In this document: piece by piece, positions 8,518-17,047 of the stretch
Position numbering within the stretch: position 1 is the stretch's first letter
Layout of the letters: each line of letters opens with the position of its first letter
Assembly: GCA_049890295.1 (NCBI GenBank)
Contig: JBMHBP010000004.1
Coordinates: 62,001-126,000, forward strand
DNA: 64,000 nt
DNA from: GCA-2862585 sp049890295
GTDB lineage: Bacteria; Bacteroidota; Bacteroidia; Flavobacteriales; UBA7312
Reading direction: 5' to 3'
Position numbers and translations under genes: made by a program
The notes under the pieces: generated by a model
The model's input: the letters and a program-made list of their open reading frames with translations, nothing else
The model's database searches: none
Told to the model about the DNA's origin: nothing

Positions 8518-9708
8518 ATGTACGGAAAGTTAAAAGATCAGTTGCAGTTGGAACTCGAAACGATAAAAGCCTCAGGCTTATATAAAACCGAAAGAATAAT
8601 TACTAGCCCCCAAGGTGCAGATATAGCAGTTAATTCTGATAAAGAAGTATTAAATTTTTGTGCAAATAATTACCTAGGTTTATCTTCAGAACCTAGCGTT
8701 ATCCAGGCCGCTAAAACGGCTCTAGACACTCATGGTTTCGGTTTATCATCAGTACGGTTCATATGTGGAACTCAAGATATTCACAAAACCCTAGAAAATA
8801 AAATCTCTGAATTTTTAGGACTAGAAGACACCATACTATATGCCGCTGCATTTGATGCCAATGGAGGACTATTTGAACCTCTCTTTAGTAAAGAAGATGC
8901 TATTATCTCCGATTCATTAAATCATGCATCAATAATTGATGGTGTGCGTTTGTGTAAAGCTGTACGCTACAGATACAAAAATAACGACATGAACGATCTT
9001 GAGCAAAAACTCATTGAGGCTCAATCTCAACGAAATAGAATTATTGTTACAGATGGTGTATTTTCAATGGATGGATACATAGCTCAGCTTGATAAAATTT
9101 GTGATTTAGCAGATAAATACGACGCACTTGTTATGGTCGATGAGTGTCATGCAACAGGTTTTGTAGGTAAGAATGGAAGAGGAACACATGAATACCATAA
9201 TGTAATGGGCAGGGTAGACATTATTACTGGTACGCTTGGTAAAGCTTTAGGTGGGGCAATGGGAGGTTTTACCTCTGCAAAAAAAGAAATTATTGAAATT
9301 TTACGACAACGCTCAAGACCCTATTTATTTTCAAATTCATTAGCACCATCTATAGTCGGTTCAGCCATTAAGGTTTTAGACCTATTATCCAACACTACCT
9401 CTCTGAGAGACAAGTTAGAGTCAAATACAAACTATTTTCGATCAAAAATGAAAGAGGCTGGTTTTGATATAAAAGAAGGAGTACATCCCATTGTTCCTGT
9501 GATGTTGTATGATGCTAAAACCTCACAAATTATGGCTGATAAATTATTAGAAGAAGGTATCTATGTTATTGGTTTTTTCTACCCTGTAGTCCCAAAAGGA
9601 CAAGCACGAATTCGTGTACAAATTTCAGCTGCTCACACACAACAGCATTTAGATAAAGCTATCAATGCATTCATTAAAATAGGAAAAGAAATGAAAATTA
9701 TCAACTAA
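8518..9708 (+). CDS. kbl: Glycine C-acetyltransferase (2-amino-3-ketobutyrate CoA ligase)
   Basis: This 396-residue enzyme is a PLP-dependent alpha-oxoamine synthase that cleaves 2-amino-3-oxobutyrate with CoA to glycine and acetyl-CoA, the second step of threonine degradation. The N-terminus (LYKTERIITSPQGADI, then NFCANNYLGLS) is the Kbl signature and distinguishes it from serine palmitoyltransferase or BioF. The PLP Schiff-base lysine is K242 in TGTLGKALGG, and the VDECHATG segment (207-214) supplies PLP-ring contacts. No threonine dehydrogenase gene is adjacent, so its partner must be elsewhere. It probably shares a transcript with gdhA. Confidence 0.92.
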   Translation: MYGKLKDQLQLELETIKASGLYKTERIITSPQGADIAVNSDKEVLNFCANNYLGLSSEPSVIQAAKTALDTHGFGLSSVRFICGTQDIHKTLENKISEFLGLEDTILYAAAFDANGGLFEPLFSKEDAIISDSLNHASIIDGVRLCKAVRYRYKNNDMNDLEQKLIEAQSQRNRIIVTDGVFSMDGYIAQLDKICDLADKYDALVMVDECHATGFVGKNGRGTHEYHNVMGRVDIITGTLGKALGGAMGGFTSAKKEIIEILRQRSRPYLFSNSLAPSIVGSAIKVLDLLSNTTSLRDKLESNTNYFRSKMKEAGFDIKEGVHPIVPVMLYDAKTSQIMADKLLEEGIYVIGFFYPVVPKGQARIRVQISAAHTQQHLDKAINAFIKIGKEMKIIN

Positions 9709-9723
9709 TAATAGTTAATAAAT

Positions 9724-9754
9724 TTTGTTCAATTAAAATAAAATCCTACTTTTG
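9724..9754 (+). promoter_or_regulatory. Promoter of the rplM-rpsI operon
   Basis: TTTG at 9724-9727, exactly 19 bases, then TActTTTG at 9747-9754. This is a full match to the Bacteroidota consensus TTTG-N19-TAnnTTTG and the cleanest promoter in the window. Confidence 0.85.
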
Positions 9755-9809
9755 CCACCCCTTTAAAATAGGGATACTAAAATTAGTACATTAATTAAAG
9801 TAAACAGTA
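9755..9809 (+). promoter_or_regulatory. Candidate L13 leader RNA
   Basis: The 55-base untranslated leader of rplM holds a perfect inverted repeat: TACTAA at 9775-9780 and TTAGTA at 9783-9788. It also has a short CCCT/AGGG pair (9759-9762 with 9770-9773), which competes with a longer-range CTTTAA/TTAAAG pairing (9761-9766 with 9795-9800) enclosing the inverted repeat. Such a fold directly before a ribosomal-protein gene suits autoregulation by L13. An L13 leader has been described for Bacteroidia, but I cannot test the match here. Confidence 0.5.
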
Positions 9810-10256
9810 GTGGATACACTAAGTTATAGAACCGTATCAGCAAATAAAGAAACCGCCAATAAAGAGTGGATTTTAGTAGATGCTGAGAATATGATTTTAG
9901 GAAGACTAGCCTCTCAGGTGGCATCAATCCTAAGAGGTAAGCACAAAACAAACTTTACACCACATGCAGATTGCGGAGATTATGTTGTTGTTATAAACGC
10001 TGACAAAATCCGTTTGACTGGTCAAAAGTGGACAGACAGAGAACACTTTAAGCACACTGGTTATCCTGGTGGTCAAAAAAGAATCTCTCCTAAAGAATTG
10101 TTTGATAAAGATCAAACATCTTTAGTAAAGCAAGCTATCAAAGGGATGCTACCCAAAAACAAACTTGGAAGAACAATAAACTCTAACTTGTATGTTTATG
10201 CTGGCGTAGACCACAAACATGAAGCACAACAACCAAAAGCAATAACTCTTAAATAA
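9810..10256 (+). CDS. rplM: 50S ribosomal protein L13, GTG start
   Basis: A 148-residue L13, an early-assembly protein of the large ribosomal subunit that contacts 23S rRNA. The family core is clear: EWILVDAENMILGRLASQVA, then NFTPHADCGDYVVVINADK and HTGYPGGQKRISPKEL. The reading frame begins at GTG 9810 with MDTLSYRTVSANK, the standard N-terminus in Flavobacteria, so GTG is the initiator. The reduced start codon and structured leader suggest translation is controlled. rpsI follows after 5 bases, the conserved L13-S9 pair. Confidence 0.95.
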   Translation: MDTLSYRTVSANKETANKEWILVDAENMILGRLASQVASILRGKHKTNFTPHADCGDYVVVINADKIRLTGQKWTDREHFKHTGYPGGQKRISPKELFDKDQTSLVKQAIKGMLPKNKLGRTINSNLYVYAGVDHKHEAQQPKAITLK

Positions 10257-10261
10257 TTACG

Positions 10262-10648
10262 ATGGATACAATTCATACCATTGGAAGAAGAAAATCATCA
10301 GTTGCTCGAATTTACATGAGCAAAGGAAAAGGAAACATTACTGTCAATAGTAGAGACGCTAAGGATTACTTTAGTACAGCAACACTTCTATACAAATTAA
10401 ATCAACCTTTCAATCTAACAGAATTAGAAGGTAAATATGATGTAAAAGTAAATGTAAACGGTGGCGGTACAACTGGACAAGTTGAGGCCATTCGTTTAGC
10501 TATTTCAAGAGCACTTTGCAAAATTGATGAAGAAAATCGTTCAACGTTAAAATCAGAAGGATTATTAACTCGTGACCCAAGAATGGTTGAACGTAAAAAG
10601 CCTGGACAAAAGAAAGCAAGGAAGAAATTCCAGTTCAGCAAACGTTAA
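10262..10648 (+). CDS. rpsI: 30S ribosomal protein S9
   Basis: This 128-residue protein belongs to the small-subunit head; its C-terminal tail reaches the P-site tRNA. It begins IHTIGRRKSSVARIYMSKGKG and has the GGGTTGQVEAIRLAISRAL core. It ends in the basic tail KPGQKKARKKFQFSKR with the conserved terminal Lys-Arg. It is translated from the L13 operon mRNA. A 93-base gap with a strong hairpin separates it from rpsB. Confidence 0.96.
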   Translation: MDTIHTIGRRKSSVARIYMSKGKGNITVNSRDAKDYFSTATLLYKLNQPFNLTELEGKYDVKVNVNGGGTTGQVEAIRLAISRALCKIDEENRSTLKSEGLLTRDPRMVERKKPGQKKARKKFQFSKR

Positions 10649-10668
10649 TATCTTAGGATATTGTTTAG

Positions 10669-10716
10669 TATCAAAATTGCTCAGACTATAAACAAAATAC
10701 TACTGAGTAATTGATA
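10669..10716 (+). promoter_or_regulatory. Large hairpin upstream of rpsB (candidate S2 leader)
   Basis: Bases 10669-10684 pair with 10703-10716: TATCAA pairs with TTGATA and TTGCTCAG with CTGAGTAA, with a two-base bulge and one G-U pair. The loop is 18 bases. No T-run follows, so it is not a standard terminator. It ends 25 bases before the rpsB ATG and could be an S2-binding autoregulatory site or a processing signal between the two ribosomal operons. Confidence 0.5.
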
Positions 10717-10741
10717 AATTATGAATGTAAACAATTAAAAA

Positions 10742-11530
10742 ATGTCAAAAACTAATTTTCAAGATTTATTAGAATCAGGTGTTCATTTTGGACATCTTAC
10801 AAGAAAGTGGAATCCAAAAATGGCTCCGTACATTTTTATGGAAAAAAATGGAATCCATGTTATCGACCTCAATAAAACGATTAGCAAGCTCGACCAAGCA
10901 AGTGCCGCACTTAAACACTTAGCTAAGTCTGGAAGAAAAATCATGTTTGTTGCTACCAAAAAGCAAGCTAAAGATTCGGTTTCTACTCATGCAAAAAGAG
11001 TAAATATGCCCTATATTACCGAGCGTTGGTCTGGTGGTCTTTTAACCAATTTTGCTACCATTAGAAAAGCTATCAAAAAGATGAATTCTATTGATAAAAT
11101 GAAGGTAGATGGTACAATAGACACATTGTCTAAAAGAGAGCGACTACAGGTTTCAAGAACCAGAGCTAAACTAGATAAAAACTTAGGAAGTATTGCAAAT
11201 ATGAATAGAATTCCTGCTGCATTATTTATTGTAGATGTGCACAGAGAGCATATTGCAGTAGCTGAAGCCAAAAAACTAGGGATACCAACTTTCGCAATCG
11301 TAGATACTAACTCTGATCCAAATTTGGTAGATTTTTGTATTCCAGCTAACGATGATGCAAGCCGTTCTATAGAAAAAATAGTCTCACTAGTAGCAGACGC
11401 TATTCAAGACGGTCTAACTGAAAGAGATTCCAATAAAGAGGCTGCTTCAATGGCTAAAGAAAAACAAACACAATCTTCCTCTGACGAAAAGACGAAAGAA
11501 GAAGAAAAAGCACCGTCTCAAGAAAAATAA
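10742..11530 (+). CDS. rpsB: 30S ribosomal protein S2
   Basis: The 262-residue S2 protein bridges the head and body of the small subunit. It opens with FQDLLESGVHFGHLTRKWNPKM, and IMFVATKKQAKD and TERWSGGLLTNFATI follow, all diagnostic. IPTFAIVDTNSDPNLVDFCIPANDDA lies near the C-terminal end of the core. The last 35 residues are a charged, low-complexity Glu/Lys/Ser tail (SSSDEKTKEEEKAPSQEK) beyond the usual fold, a common extension in this phylum. tsf follows after 26 bases in the nearly universal rpsB-tsf order. Confidence 0.97.
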   Translation: MSKTNFQDLLESGVHFGHLTRKWNPKMAPYIFMEKNGIHVIDLNKTISKLDQASAALKHLAKSGRKIMFVATKKQAKDSVSTHAKRVNMPYITERWSGGLLTNFATIRKAIKKMNSIDKMKVDGTIDTLSKRERLQVSRTRAKLDKNLGSIANMNRIPAALFIVDVHREHIAVAEAKKLGIPTFAIVDTNSDPNLVDFCIPANDDASRSIEKIVSLVADAIQDGLTERDSNKEAASMAKEKQTQSSSDEKTKEEEKAPSQEK

Positions 11531-11556
11531 TAACCTTACTCAATAATTACAAAACT

Positions 11557-12378
11557 ATGACAAAAATAACTGCTGCTGATGTCAATGCTTTGAGAAAGCA
11601 AACAGGGGCTGGAATGATGGATTGTAAAAAAGCCTTAGTTGAAGCGGAAGGCGACATGTCTAAAGCTGTTGATATTCTTCGTAAAAAAGGTCAAAAAGTT
11701 GCCGCTAATAGAGCCGACAGAGATGCAACAGAAGGCGTAGTATTATCTGCTACAGATGGACAATTTGGAGCTTTAATTGCCTTGAACTGTGAAACCGACT
11801 TCGTTGCAAAAAACGAAAGTTTCATTTCACTTGCACAATCATTTATTGATACTGCAATGGCTAACAAACCTGCAGATTTAGATGGTCTTTTATCTTGTCA
11901 GTTAGAAGGGATGACTATACAAGAAAAAATTACAGAGCAAACTGGTGTAATAGGTGAAAAATTAGAATTATCCGCATACCAAACAGTACAATCTTCACAA
12001 GTGTCATCTTATATACATAGTGGTAACAGATTAGCTACACTTGTAGGTCTAACTAAATCTGTTGAAGACCAAGTAGGAAAGGACGTAGCTATGCAGGTTG
12101 CAGCAATGAACCCAGTAGCTGTTGATAAAGATTCTGTTTCTCAAGAAATTATAGAAAAAGAATTAGAAGTAGCAAAAGATTTAGCAAGACAAGAGGGAAA
12201 ACCTGAAGAAATGTTAGATAAAATAGCTACTGGAAGATTAAATAAGTTCTTCAAAGAAAATACATTGCTAAACCAAGAGTTTATTAAAGAATCAAAAACT
12301 ACAGTTTCACAATATTTAAGTAAATACGATAAAGACTTAAGCGTTTCTGAGTTTAAACGCGTAGGTTTAGGCGTATAA
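11557..12378 (+). CDS. tsf: Translation elongation factor Ts
   Basis: This 273-residue protein is the nucleotide-exchange factor that regenerates EF-Tu-GTP. The N-terminal UBA-like module with RKQTGAGMMDCKKAL is followed by LNCETDFVAKNESF, the TDFV motif that inserts into EF-Tu. The downstream core contains VAMQVAAMNPVAV. Length is typical. It ends the rpsI-to-tsf block: a strong intrinsic terminator begins 18 bases after the stop. Confidence 0.97.
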   Translation: MTKITAADVNALRKQTGAGMMDCKKALVEAEGDMSKAVDILRKKGQKVAANRADRDATEGVVLSATDGQFGALIALNCETDFVAKNESFISLAQSFIDTAMANKPADLDGLLSCQLEGMTIQEKITEQTGVIGEKLELSAYQTVQSSQVSSYIHSGNRLATLVGLTKSVEDQVGKDVAMQVAAMNPVAVDKDSVSQEIIEKELEVAKDLARQEGKPEEMLDKIATGRLNKFFKENTLLNQEFIKESKTTVSQYLSKYDKDLSVSEFKRVGLGV

Positions 12379-12396
12379 GCTAATTTATAATCGACT

Positions 12397-12427
12397 AAAG
12401 AGAGTGTTTTTTCACTCTCTTTTTTTT
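12397..12427 (+). terminator. Intrinsic terminator after tsf
   Basis: A 9-base-pair perfect stem (AAGAGAGTG at 12398-12406 with CACTCTCTT at 12413-12421) and a six-base T loop lead into T residues through 12427. The T-run abuts the pyrH promoter region. Confidence 0.9.
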
Positions 12428-12431
12428 GACT

Positions 12432-12439
12432 TACATTTG
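12432..12439 (+). promoter_or_regulatory. -7 box of pyrH
   Basis: TAcaTTTG sits 5 bases after the tsf terminator T-run and only 4 bases before the pyrH ATG at 12444. If transcription starts about 4-6 bases past the box, as expected, the mRNA would be leaderless. The -33 region coincides with the terminator's T-rich arm. Confidence 0.55.
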
Positions 12440-12443
12440 CCTT

Positions 12444-13151
12444 ATGAAATATAAAAGAATTCTGTTGAAACTAAGTGGTGAGGCCCTAATGGGTGACAAA
12501 CATTTTGGTATAGATACACAAAAACTCACCGCTTATGCAAATGAAATTAAAACTGCTGTTGATCTAGGTACTCAAGTAGCTGTAGTTATAGGAGGTGGGA
12601 ATATATTTAGAGGCGTGCAGGTAGAAGGGGAAGGTTTAGATAGAGTTCAAGGTGATTATATGGGTATGCTTGCCACGATTATAAACGGAATGGCTTTGCA
12701 GTCGGCATTAGAAAAAGAAAATATAGAGACTCGCCTTATGACTGCTATAAAAATGGAACAAATTGCGGAGCCATTTATTAGAAGACGATCAATTCGTCAC
12801 TTACAAAAAGGAAGAGTAGTTATATTTGGTGGCGGGACAGGCAATCCTTATTTTACTACGGATACAGCTGCTACCCTAAGAGCAATAGAAATAGAAGCTG
12901 ACGTAATCCTTAAAGGGACTAGAGTAGACGGAATATATACAGCTGATCCAGAAAAAGATAAGTCAGCCAAAAAGTATGATAATATATCATTTAGAGAAGT
13001 GTACGAAAAAGAGCTTAATATTATGGATATGACCGCCTTCACACTTTGTAATGAAAACAAACTACCAATTGTTGTTTTTGATATTAATAAGAAAGATAAC
13101 TTACTTAAAATGTTAAAAGGTGAATCTATTGGTACACTTGTTAATTTTTAG
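12444..13151 (+). CDS. pyrH: Uridylate kinase (UMP kinase)
   Basis: This 235-residue hexameric bacterial UMP kinase (UMP + ATP to UDP) belongs to the amino-acid-kinase fold. The phosphate-binding start KRILLKLSGEALMG is followed by VAVVIGGGNIFRG and VVIFGGGTGNPYFTTDTAA, and then by VDGIYTADPEKDK. ATG 12444 (MKYKRILL...) is preferred over an upstream in-frame start at 12426, which would lie in the terminator and promoter. The order rpsB-tsf-pyrH-frr is conserved across bacteria, but here pyrH-frr appears to be a separate transcription unit. Confidence 0.96.
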   Translation: MKYKRILLKLSGEALMGDKHFGIDTQKLTAYANEIKTAVDLGTQVAVVIGGGNIFRGVQVEGEGLDRVQGDYMGMLATIINGMALQSALEKENIETRLMTAIKMEQIAEPFIRRRSIRHLQKGRVVIFGGGTGNPYFTTDTAATLRAIEIEADVILKGTRVDGIYTADPEKDKSAKKYDNISFREVYEKELNIMDMTAFTLCNENKLPIVVFDINKKDNLLKMLKGESIGTLVNF

Positions 13152-13160
13152 ATAAATATT

Positions 13161-13715
13161 ATGGAAGAAATTAATTTTATTCTAGACTCTGCTAAAGAAA
13201 ATATGGATGGATCTTTGCAGCACCTCGAGCTTGCTTTTACAAAGATTAGAGCAGGAAAAGCATCCCCTCAAATGTTAGATGGAGTTAATGTAGATTATTA
13301 TGGAGCCATGACACCATTGTCACAAGCCTCAAATATCAATACCCCAGACGCTAGAACAATATCGGTACAACCCTGGGATAAATCGCTCCTAGAAGTTATG
13401 GAGAAAGCTATAATTGACGCTAATCTTGGTTTTAACCCAATGAATAATGGAGAGATGATAATTATTAATGTTCCTCCACTAACAGAAGAACGAAGACTAC
13501 AACTTGTTAAACAAGCTAAAACTGAATCCGAAAATGCTAAAGTAAGTATTAGGAATGCTCGAAAAGAAGCTAATGACGAACTCAAAAAACTTAGTGGTAT
13601 ATCTGAAGATATCTTAAAAGATTCTGAAGCTAGTGTACAAGATTTGACCAATAGCTTTACTTCTAAAGTAGACGCCTTATTAAGTTCTAAAGAATCAGAA
13701 ATTTTAACTGTATAA
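13161..13715 (+). CDS. frr: Ribosome recycling factor
   Basis: This 184-residue factor works with EF-G to split post-termination ribosomes. The long three-helix bundle is recognisable: MDGSLQHLELAFTKIRAGKASP at the start, YGAMTPLSQASNINTPDARTISVQPWDKS in the middle, and PLTEERRLQLVKQAK with VSIRNARKEANDELKKL toward the end. Length matches the family (about 185). It lies 9 bases after pyrH and is followed directly by a strong terminator. Confidence 0.97.
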   Translation: MEEINFILDSAKENMDGSLQHLELAFTKIRAGKASPQMLDGVNVDYYGAMTPLSQASNINTPDARTISVQPWDKSLLEVMEKAIIDANLGFNPMNNGEMIIINVPPLTEERRLQLVKQAKTESENAKVSIRNARKEANDELKKLSGISEDILKDSEASVQDLTNSFTSKVDALLSSKESEILTV

Positions 13716-13733
13716 CTATACTTTTCAAATTTT

Positions 13734-13767
13734 AAAAAGCTCAACTAATTAGTTGAGCTTTTTTTTT
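13734..13767 (+). terminator. Intrinsic terminator after frr
   Basis: A 22-base perfect palindrome (AGCTCAACTAA / TTAGTTGAGCT, 13738-13759) is flanked by A residues on the left and a T-run through 13767 on the right. It would also work leftward, but no gene enters from that side. Confidence 0.9.
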
Positions 13768-13815
13768 ATCTCAAGTCAATTAATCTGTAATTTAGCCAAC
13801 CATTGAATATTTACT

Positions 13816-16191
13816 ATGTGGTTAGGCATTGCAAGAATAATTTTAAGGTATAGAGCTGTTTTTATTTGGCTAATCCTGGTCATTACTTACATGATGATTC
13901 AGCAATCCGATAAAGTCAGTTTATCCTATTCAATGGCAAACCTCTTACCTAAAGACTCTAAAGCCCAATTAGATTATAATTTTTTCTTAGATAAATTTGG
14001 TATTAGAGATAATGTCATGATTGTAGGGGTTGAGTCAGCTGATTTTTTCGATCAATACAATCTTCACGCTTGGAAAAAACTTCAAAATGAGATTAAAAAA
14101 GTGGAGGGGGTGCAGTCAGCCTATTCTATTATTGATGCCGTTTCCTTATCTAAAGACCCCAAAGAAAAACGATTAGTTATTGAAGAATTGTTTAGTTCGA
14201 TAGATTCTCAAACCCTAATAGATTCTGCATATATCTCCCTGCAATCAATGCCATTTTATGATAATACTCTAATCAATGATAGTGCGTCAGTCATGTTAAT
14301 CGCCTTAGACAACGAGTACATTACAAGTGGAAAACGAGTTAAGCTAATTGAACGAATTACTCAACATGGTAACACTTTCAAAGAAGAAACAAACAAAATC
14401 GTTAAGTATTCTGGCTTACCATATATCCGTACAATTAATTCAGAGTTAATTAGAAAAGAAGTTGGTCTATTTATTTTCTTAGCACTTCTAGTAACAGCCG
14501 CTATTCTATTATTTTTCTTTCGTTCTATTAAAGCCACATTTATATCAATGCTAGTAGTAACTATTGGGGTAGTTTGGTCATTCGGAACACTAGGATTATT
14601 GAATTATAATATCACAATTTTAACTGCTTTAATTCCACCATTATTGATAGTTATTGGCGTTCCAAATTGTATTTTTTTGATAAATAAATACCACAACGAG
14701 TTCAGAAAACATGGTAATAAATCAAAGTCATTAGTTCAAATGATTCGTCGTGTTGGTAATATTACTATTCTAACCAACACAACTACTGCAATGGGGTTTG
14801 CTACTTTTATATTAACCTCAAGTAAAGATCTAAGACAGTTTGGTCTAGTAGCTTCATTAAATATTTTCGCAGTTTTTATACTATCATTACTATTAATTCC
14901 AATTATTCTTAGTTATCTAAATCCACCTAAAAAGCGTCATACTAGTCATTTAGATAGAAAGTGGCTCAATAAATTAACTGGATTTTTGACTTACCTAGTT
15001 TTAAATCGCAGAACATTGGTCTACGCTTGTACAATAATTATTATTGGCTTTGGTATCTTTGGATTATTTGAAATGCGAATAGCTGGTAATATTACCGATG
15101 ATATGCCAAAAGATTCCGAATTGTATCAAAATATTAAATTCTTCGAAACACATTATAAATCCGTAATGCCTTTTGAGATAGTTATTGATACGCATAGAAA
15201 AAATGGAATTACCAAACTTTCAACCCTAAAGCGTATAGATAAACTCACTGATACCTTAGCTCTATATGAAGAATTTTCAAGACCAATTTCGCTAATTGAT
15301 CCCATTAAATTTTCTAAACAGGCTTTGTATAATGGTAATGAAAAATTCTATGAATTACCAAATTCACAAGAAAAACGATGGTTGATGGATTATACCTTAA
15401 ATAGCGAATCACCCAACGAATGGATAAACGCTTATGTCGATGAAAATAGGCAGTTAGGAAGACTAAGTTTGTATGTTTCAGATATTGGCACATCCCGTAT
15501 GAAAGAGATTAAGACCAAGTTAAAAGGCCAAGTGGATAAACTTTTTGACCCTGAAAAATACGATGTAATACTTTCTGGTACGAGTGTTGTTTTTTTAGAG
15601 GGTACAACTTATTTAGTTAGGAATTTATTTGTTAGTCTATTGCTAGCAGTAATACTCATTTCATTATTTATGGCCTGGATGTTCAATTCATTTAGAATGG
15701 TAGTAGTTTCACTAATTCCTAACCTAATACCATTACTAATTACTGGCTCTATTATGGGCTATTTTGGTATTTCGATTAAGCCATCAACTATCTTAGTTTT
15801 TAGTATAGCTTTTGGTATTTCAGTCGATGATACGATACATTTTTTAGCAAAATATAGGCAAGAGTTAAGACATAATGGGAATAATATAAAGCAATCAGTG
15901 GTAGCAGCGATTAAAGAAGTAGGAGTAAGCATGTTTTATACATCAATTGTATTATTCTTCGGATTTTTTATCTTTATTGCCTCTCAATTTGGAGGTACTA
16001 TTGCTCTAGGGTTATTAGTGTCAATTACCTTACTAATTGCCTTGCTTTCTAATTTGATTGTTCTACCCGCTTTATTATTAAGCTTAGAAAAGTCAATTAT
16101 TTATGAAGCACTAGACGATCCTTTACTTGACGTTTTTGATGAAGAAGAGGATATAGAATTAAACGAATTGACCTTAAATAATAACAATTAA
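13816..16191 (+). CDS. RND-superfamily (MMPL-type) membrane exporter
   Basis: A 791-residue inner-membrane protein with two repeated halves. Each has one N-terminal transmembrane helix (about 12-28 and 395-412), a large periplasmic domain, and a block of five helices (about 215-370 and 600-770). The second block carries AFGISVDDTIHFLAKYRQE, matching the GxxxDD-type signature of proton-driven RND/MMPL exporters. It lacks an adjacent membrane-fusion or outer-membrane partner, unlike drug-efflux RND systems. It fits the COG1033-like predicted exporters, often thought to move lipids or hydrophobic molecules. The substrate is unknown. Its stop overlaps the rfbA start by one base, so the two are translationally coupled. 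A near-match -7 box (TAatTTAG) lies shortly before the start. Confidence 0.85.
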   Translation: MWLGIARIILRYRAVFIWLILVITYMMIQQSDKVSLSYSMANLLPKDSKAQLDYNFFLDKFGIRDNVMIVGVESADFFDQYNLHAWKKLQNEIKKVEGVQSAYSIIDAVSLSKDPKEKRLVIEELFSSIDSQTLIDSAYISLQSMPFYDNTLINDSASVMLIALDNEYITSGKRVKLIERITQHGNTFKEETNKIVKYSGLPYIRTINSELIRKEVGLFIFLALLVTAAILLFFFRSIKATFISMLVVTIGVVWSFGTLGLLNYNITILTALIPPLLIVIGVPNCIFLINKYHNEFRKHGNKSKSLVQMIRRVGNITILTNTTTAMGFATFILTSSKDLRQFGLVASLNIFAVFILSLLLIPIILSYLNPPKKRHTSHLDRKWLNKLTGFLTYLVLNRRTLVYACTIIIIGFGIFGLFEMRIAGNITDDMPKDSELYQNIKFFETHYKSVMPFEIVIDTHRKNGITKLSTLKRIDKLTDTLALYEEFSRPISLIDPIKFSKQALYNGNEKFYELPNSQEKRWLMDYTLNSESPNEWINAYVDENRQLGRLSLYVSDIGTSRMKEIKTKLKGQVDKLFDPEKYDVILSGTSVVFLEGTTYLVRNLFVSLLLAVILISLFMAWMFNSFRMVVVSLIPNLIPLLITGSIMGYFGISIKPSTILVFSIAFGISVDDTIHFLAKYRQELRHNGNNIKQSVVAAIKEVGVSMFYTSIVLFFGFFIFIASQFGGTIALGLLVSITLLIALLSNLIVLPALLLSLEKSIIYEALDDPLLDVFDEEEDIELNELTLNNNN

Positions 16192-17045
16192 TGAAAGGAA
16201 TAATCTTAGCAGGAGGATCAGGCACACGTTTACACCCATTGACATTAGCAATCAGTAAGCAAGCACTACCCATTTATGATAAGCCAATGATCTATTACCC
16301 CTTATCAACGCTTTTATTTTCAGGGATACGAGAAATTTTAATTATATCAACACCTCATGATATGCCCATCTTTCAACGTTTGTTAGGTGATGGCTCGTCC
16401 TTAGGTTGTCGTTTTGAATATAAAGTGCAAGAAGTACCAAATGGTTTGGCACAAGCTTTTGTATTAGGTGAGGAATTTATTGGTAACGACAAAGTTTGTT
16501 TAGTATTAGGCGATAATATTTTTTACGTTAAACGTCACGTTTTAGAAGCATGCGTTGACGTTGAGGGAGCTATGATTTTTGGTTATCACGTCAATGACCC
16601 CCAGCGATATGGTGTGGTCGAGTATGACGATGACAATAATGTTATTAGCATAGAAGAAAAGCCAGCAATACCTAAATCAAACTATGCTGTTCCTGGACTA
16701 TATTACTATGATAATAATGTAGTAGAAATTGCTAAAAATATTCAGCCCTCAGCTCGTGGAGAATACGAAATTACAGACGTAAATATGGAGTATTTAAAAC
16801 GTGAAAAATTAAAAGTTCAGCTTTTAGGCAGGGGATCTGCATGGTTAGATACGGGTACTTTTATATCTTTGATGCAAGCTAGCCAGTTTGTACAAGTCAT
16901 CGAAGATAGACAAGGACGAAAAATTGGATGCATCCAAGAAGCAGCTTACAAAATGGGTTTTATAGACGATGCTCAATTAGAAAAATTAGCACAACCTTTA
17001 CTAAAAAGTGGTTATGGTCAATACTTACAATCACTAATAAAATAA
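16191..17045 (+). CDS. rfbA: Glucose-1-phosphate thymidylyltransferase
   Basis: This 284-residue RmlA makes dTDP-glucose, the first step toward dTDP-rhamnose and other deoxysugars for surface polysaccharide. It has the nucleotide loop GIILAGGSGTRLHPLT, the QALPIYDKPMIYYPLSTL segment and LVLGDNIFY. The RGEYEITDVNMEYL stretch and GRGSAWLDTGT are further catalytic-core motifs. No rfbB, C or D genes are next to it. Coupling to the upstream exporter (one-base overlap) is curious but does not by itself show a joint function. Confidence 0.95.
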   Translation: MKGIILAGGSGTRLHPLTLAISKQALPIYDKPMIYYPLSTLLFSGIREILIISTPHDMPIFQRLLGDGSSLGCRFEYKVQEVPNGLAQAFVLGEEFIGNDKVCLVLGDNIFYVKRHVLEACVDVEGAMIFGYHVNDPQRYGVVEYDDDNNVISIEEKPAIPKSNYAVPGLYYYDNNVVEIAKNIQPSARGEYEITDVNMEYLKREKLKVQLLGRGSAWLDTGTFISLMQASQFVQVIEDRQGRKIGCIQEAAYKMGFIDDAQLEKLAQPLLKSGYGQYLQSLIK

Positions 17046-17047
17046 GT

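Noticed and set aside
9709..9723. Possible terminator after kbl (AACTA/TAGTT)
   Set aside because: Only a five-base-pair AT-rich stem without a T-run; too weak.
12426..12443. Upstream in-frame start for pyrH
   Set aside because: It would put codons inside the terminator T-run and promoter box; homologues start at the MKYKRILL position.
13298..13744. 148-codon open frame opposite frr
   Set aside because: It lies antisense to frr and runs through the frr terminator; the sense product is an unmistakable ribosome recycling factor.
16928..17047. Extended N-terminus for the polyprenyl synthase
   Set aside because: It overlaps rfbA by over 100 bases and adds residues unlike the family.
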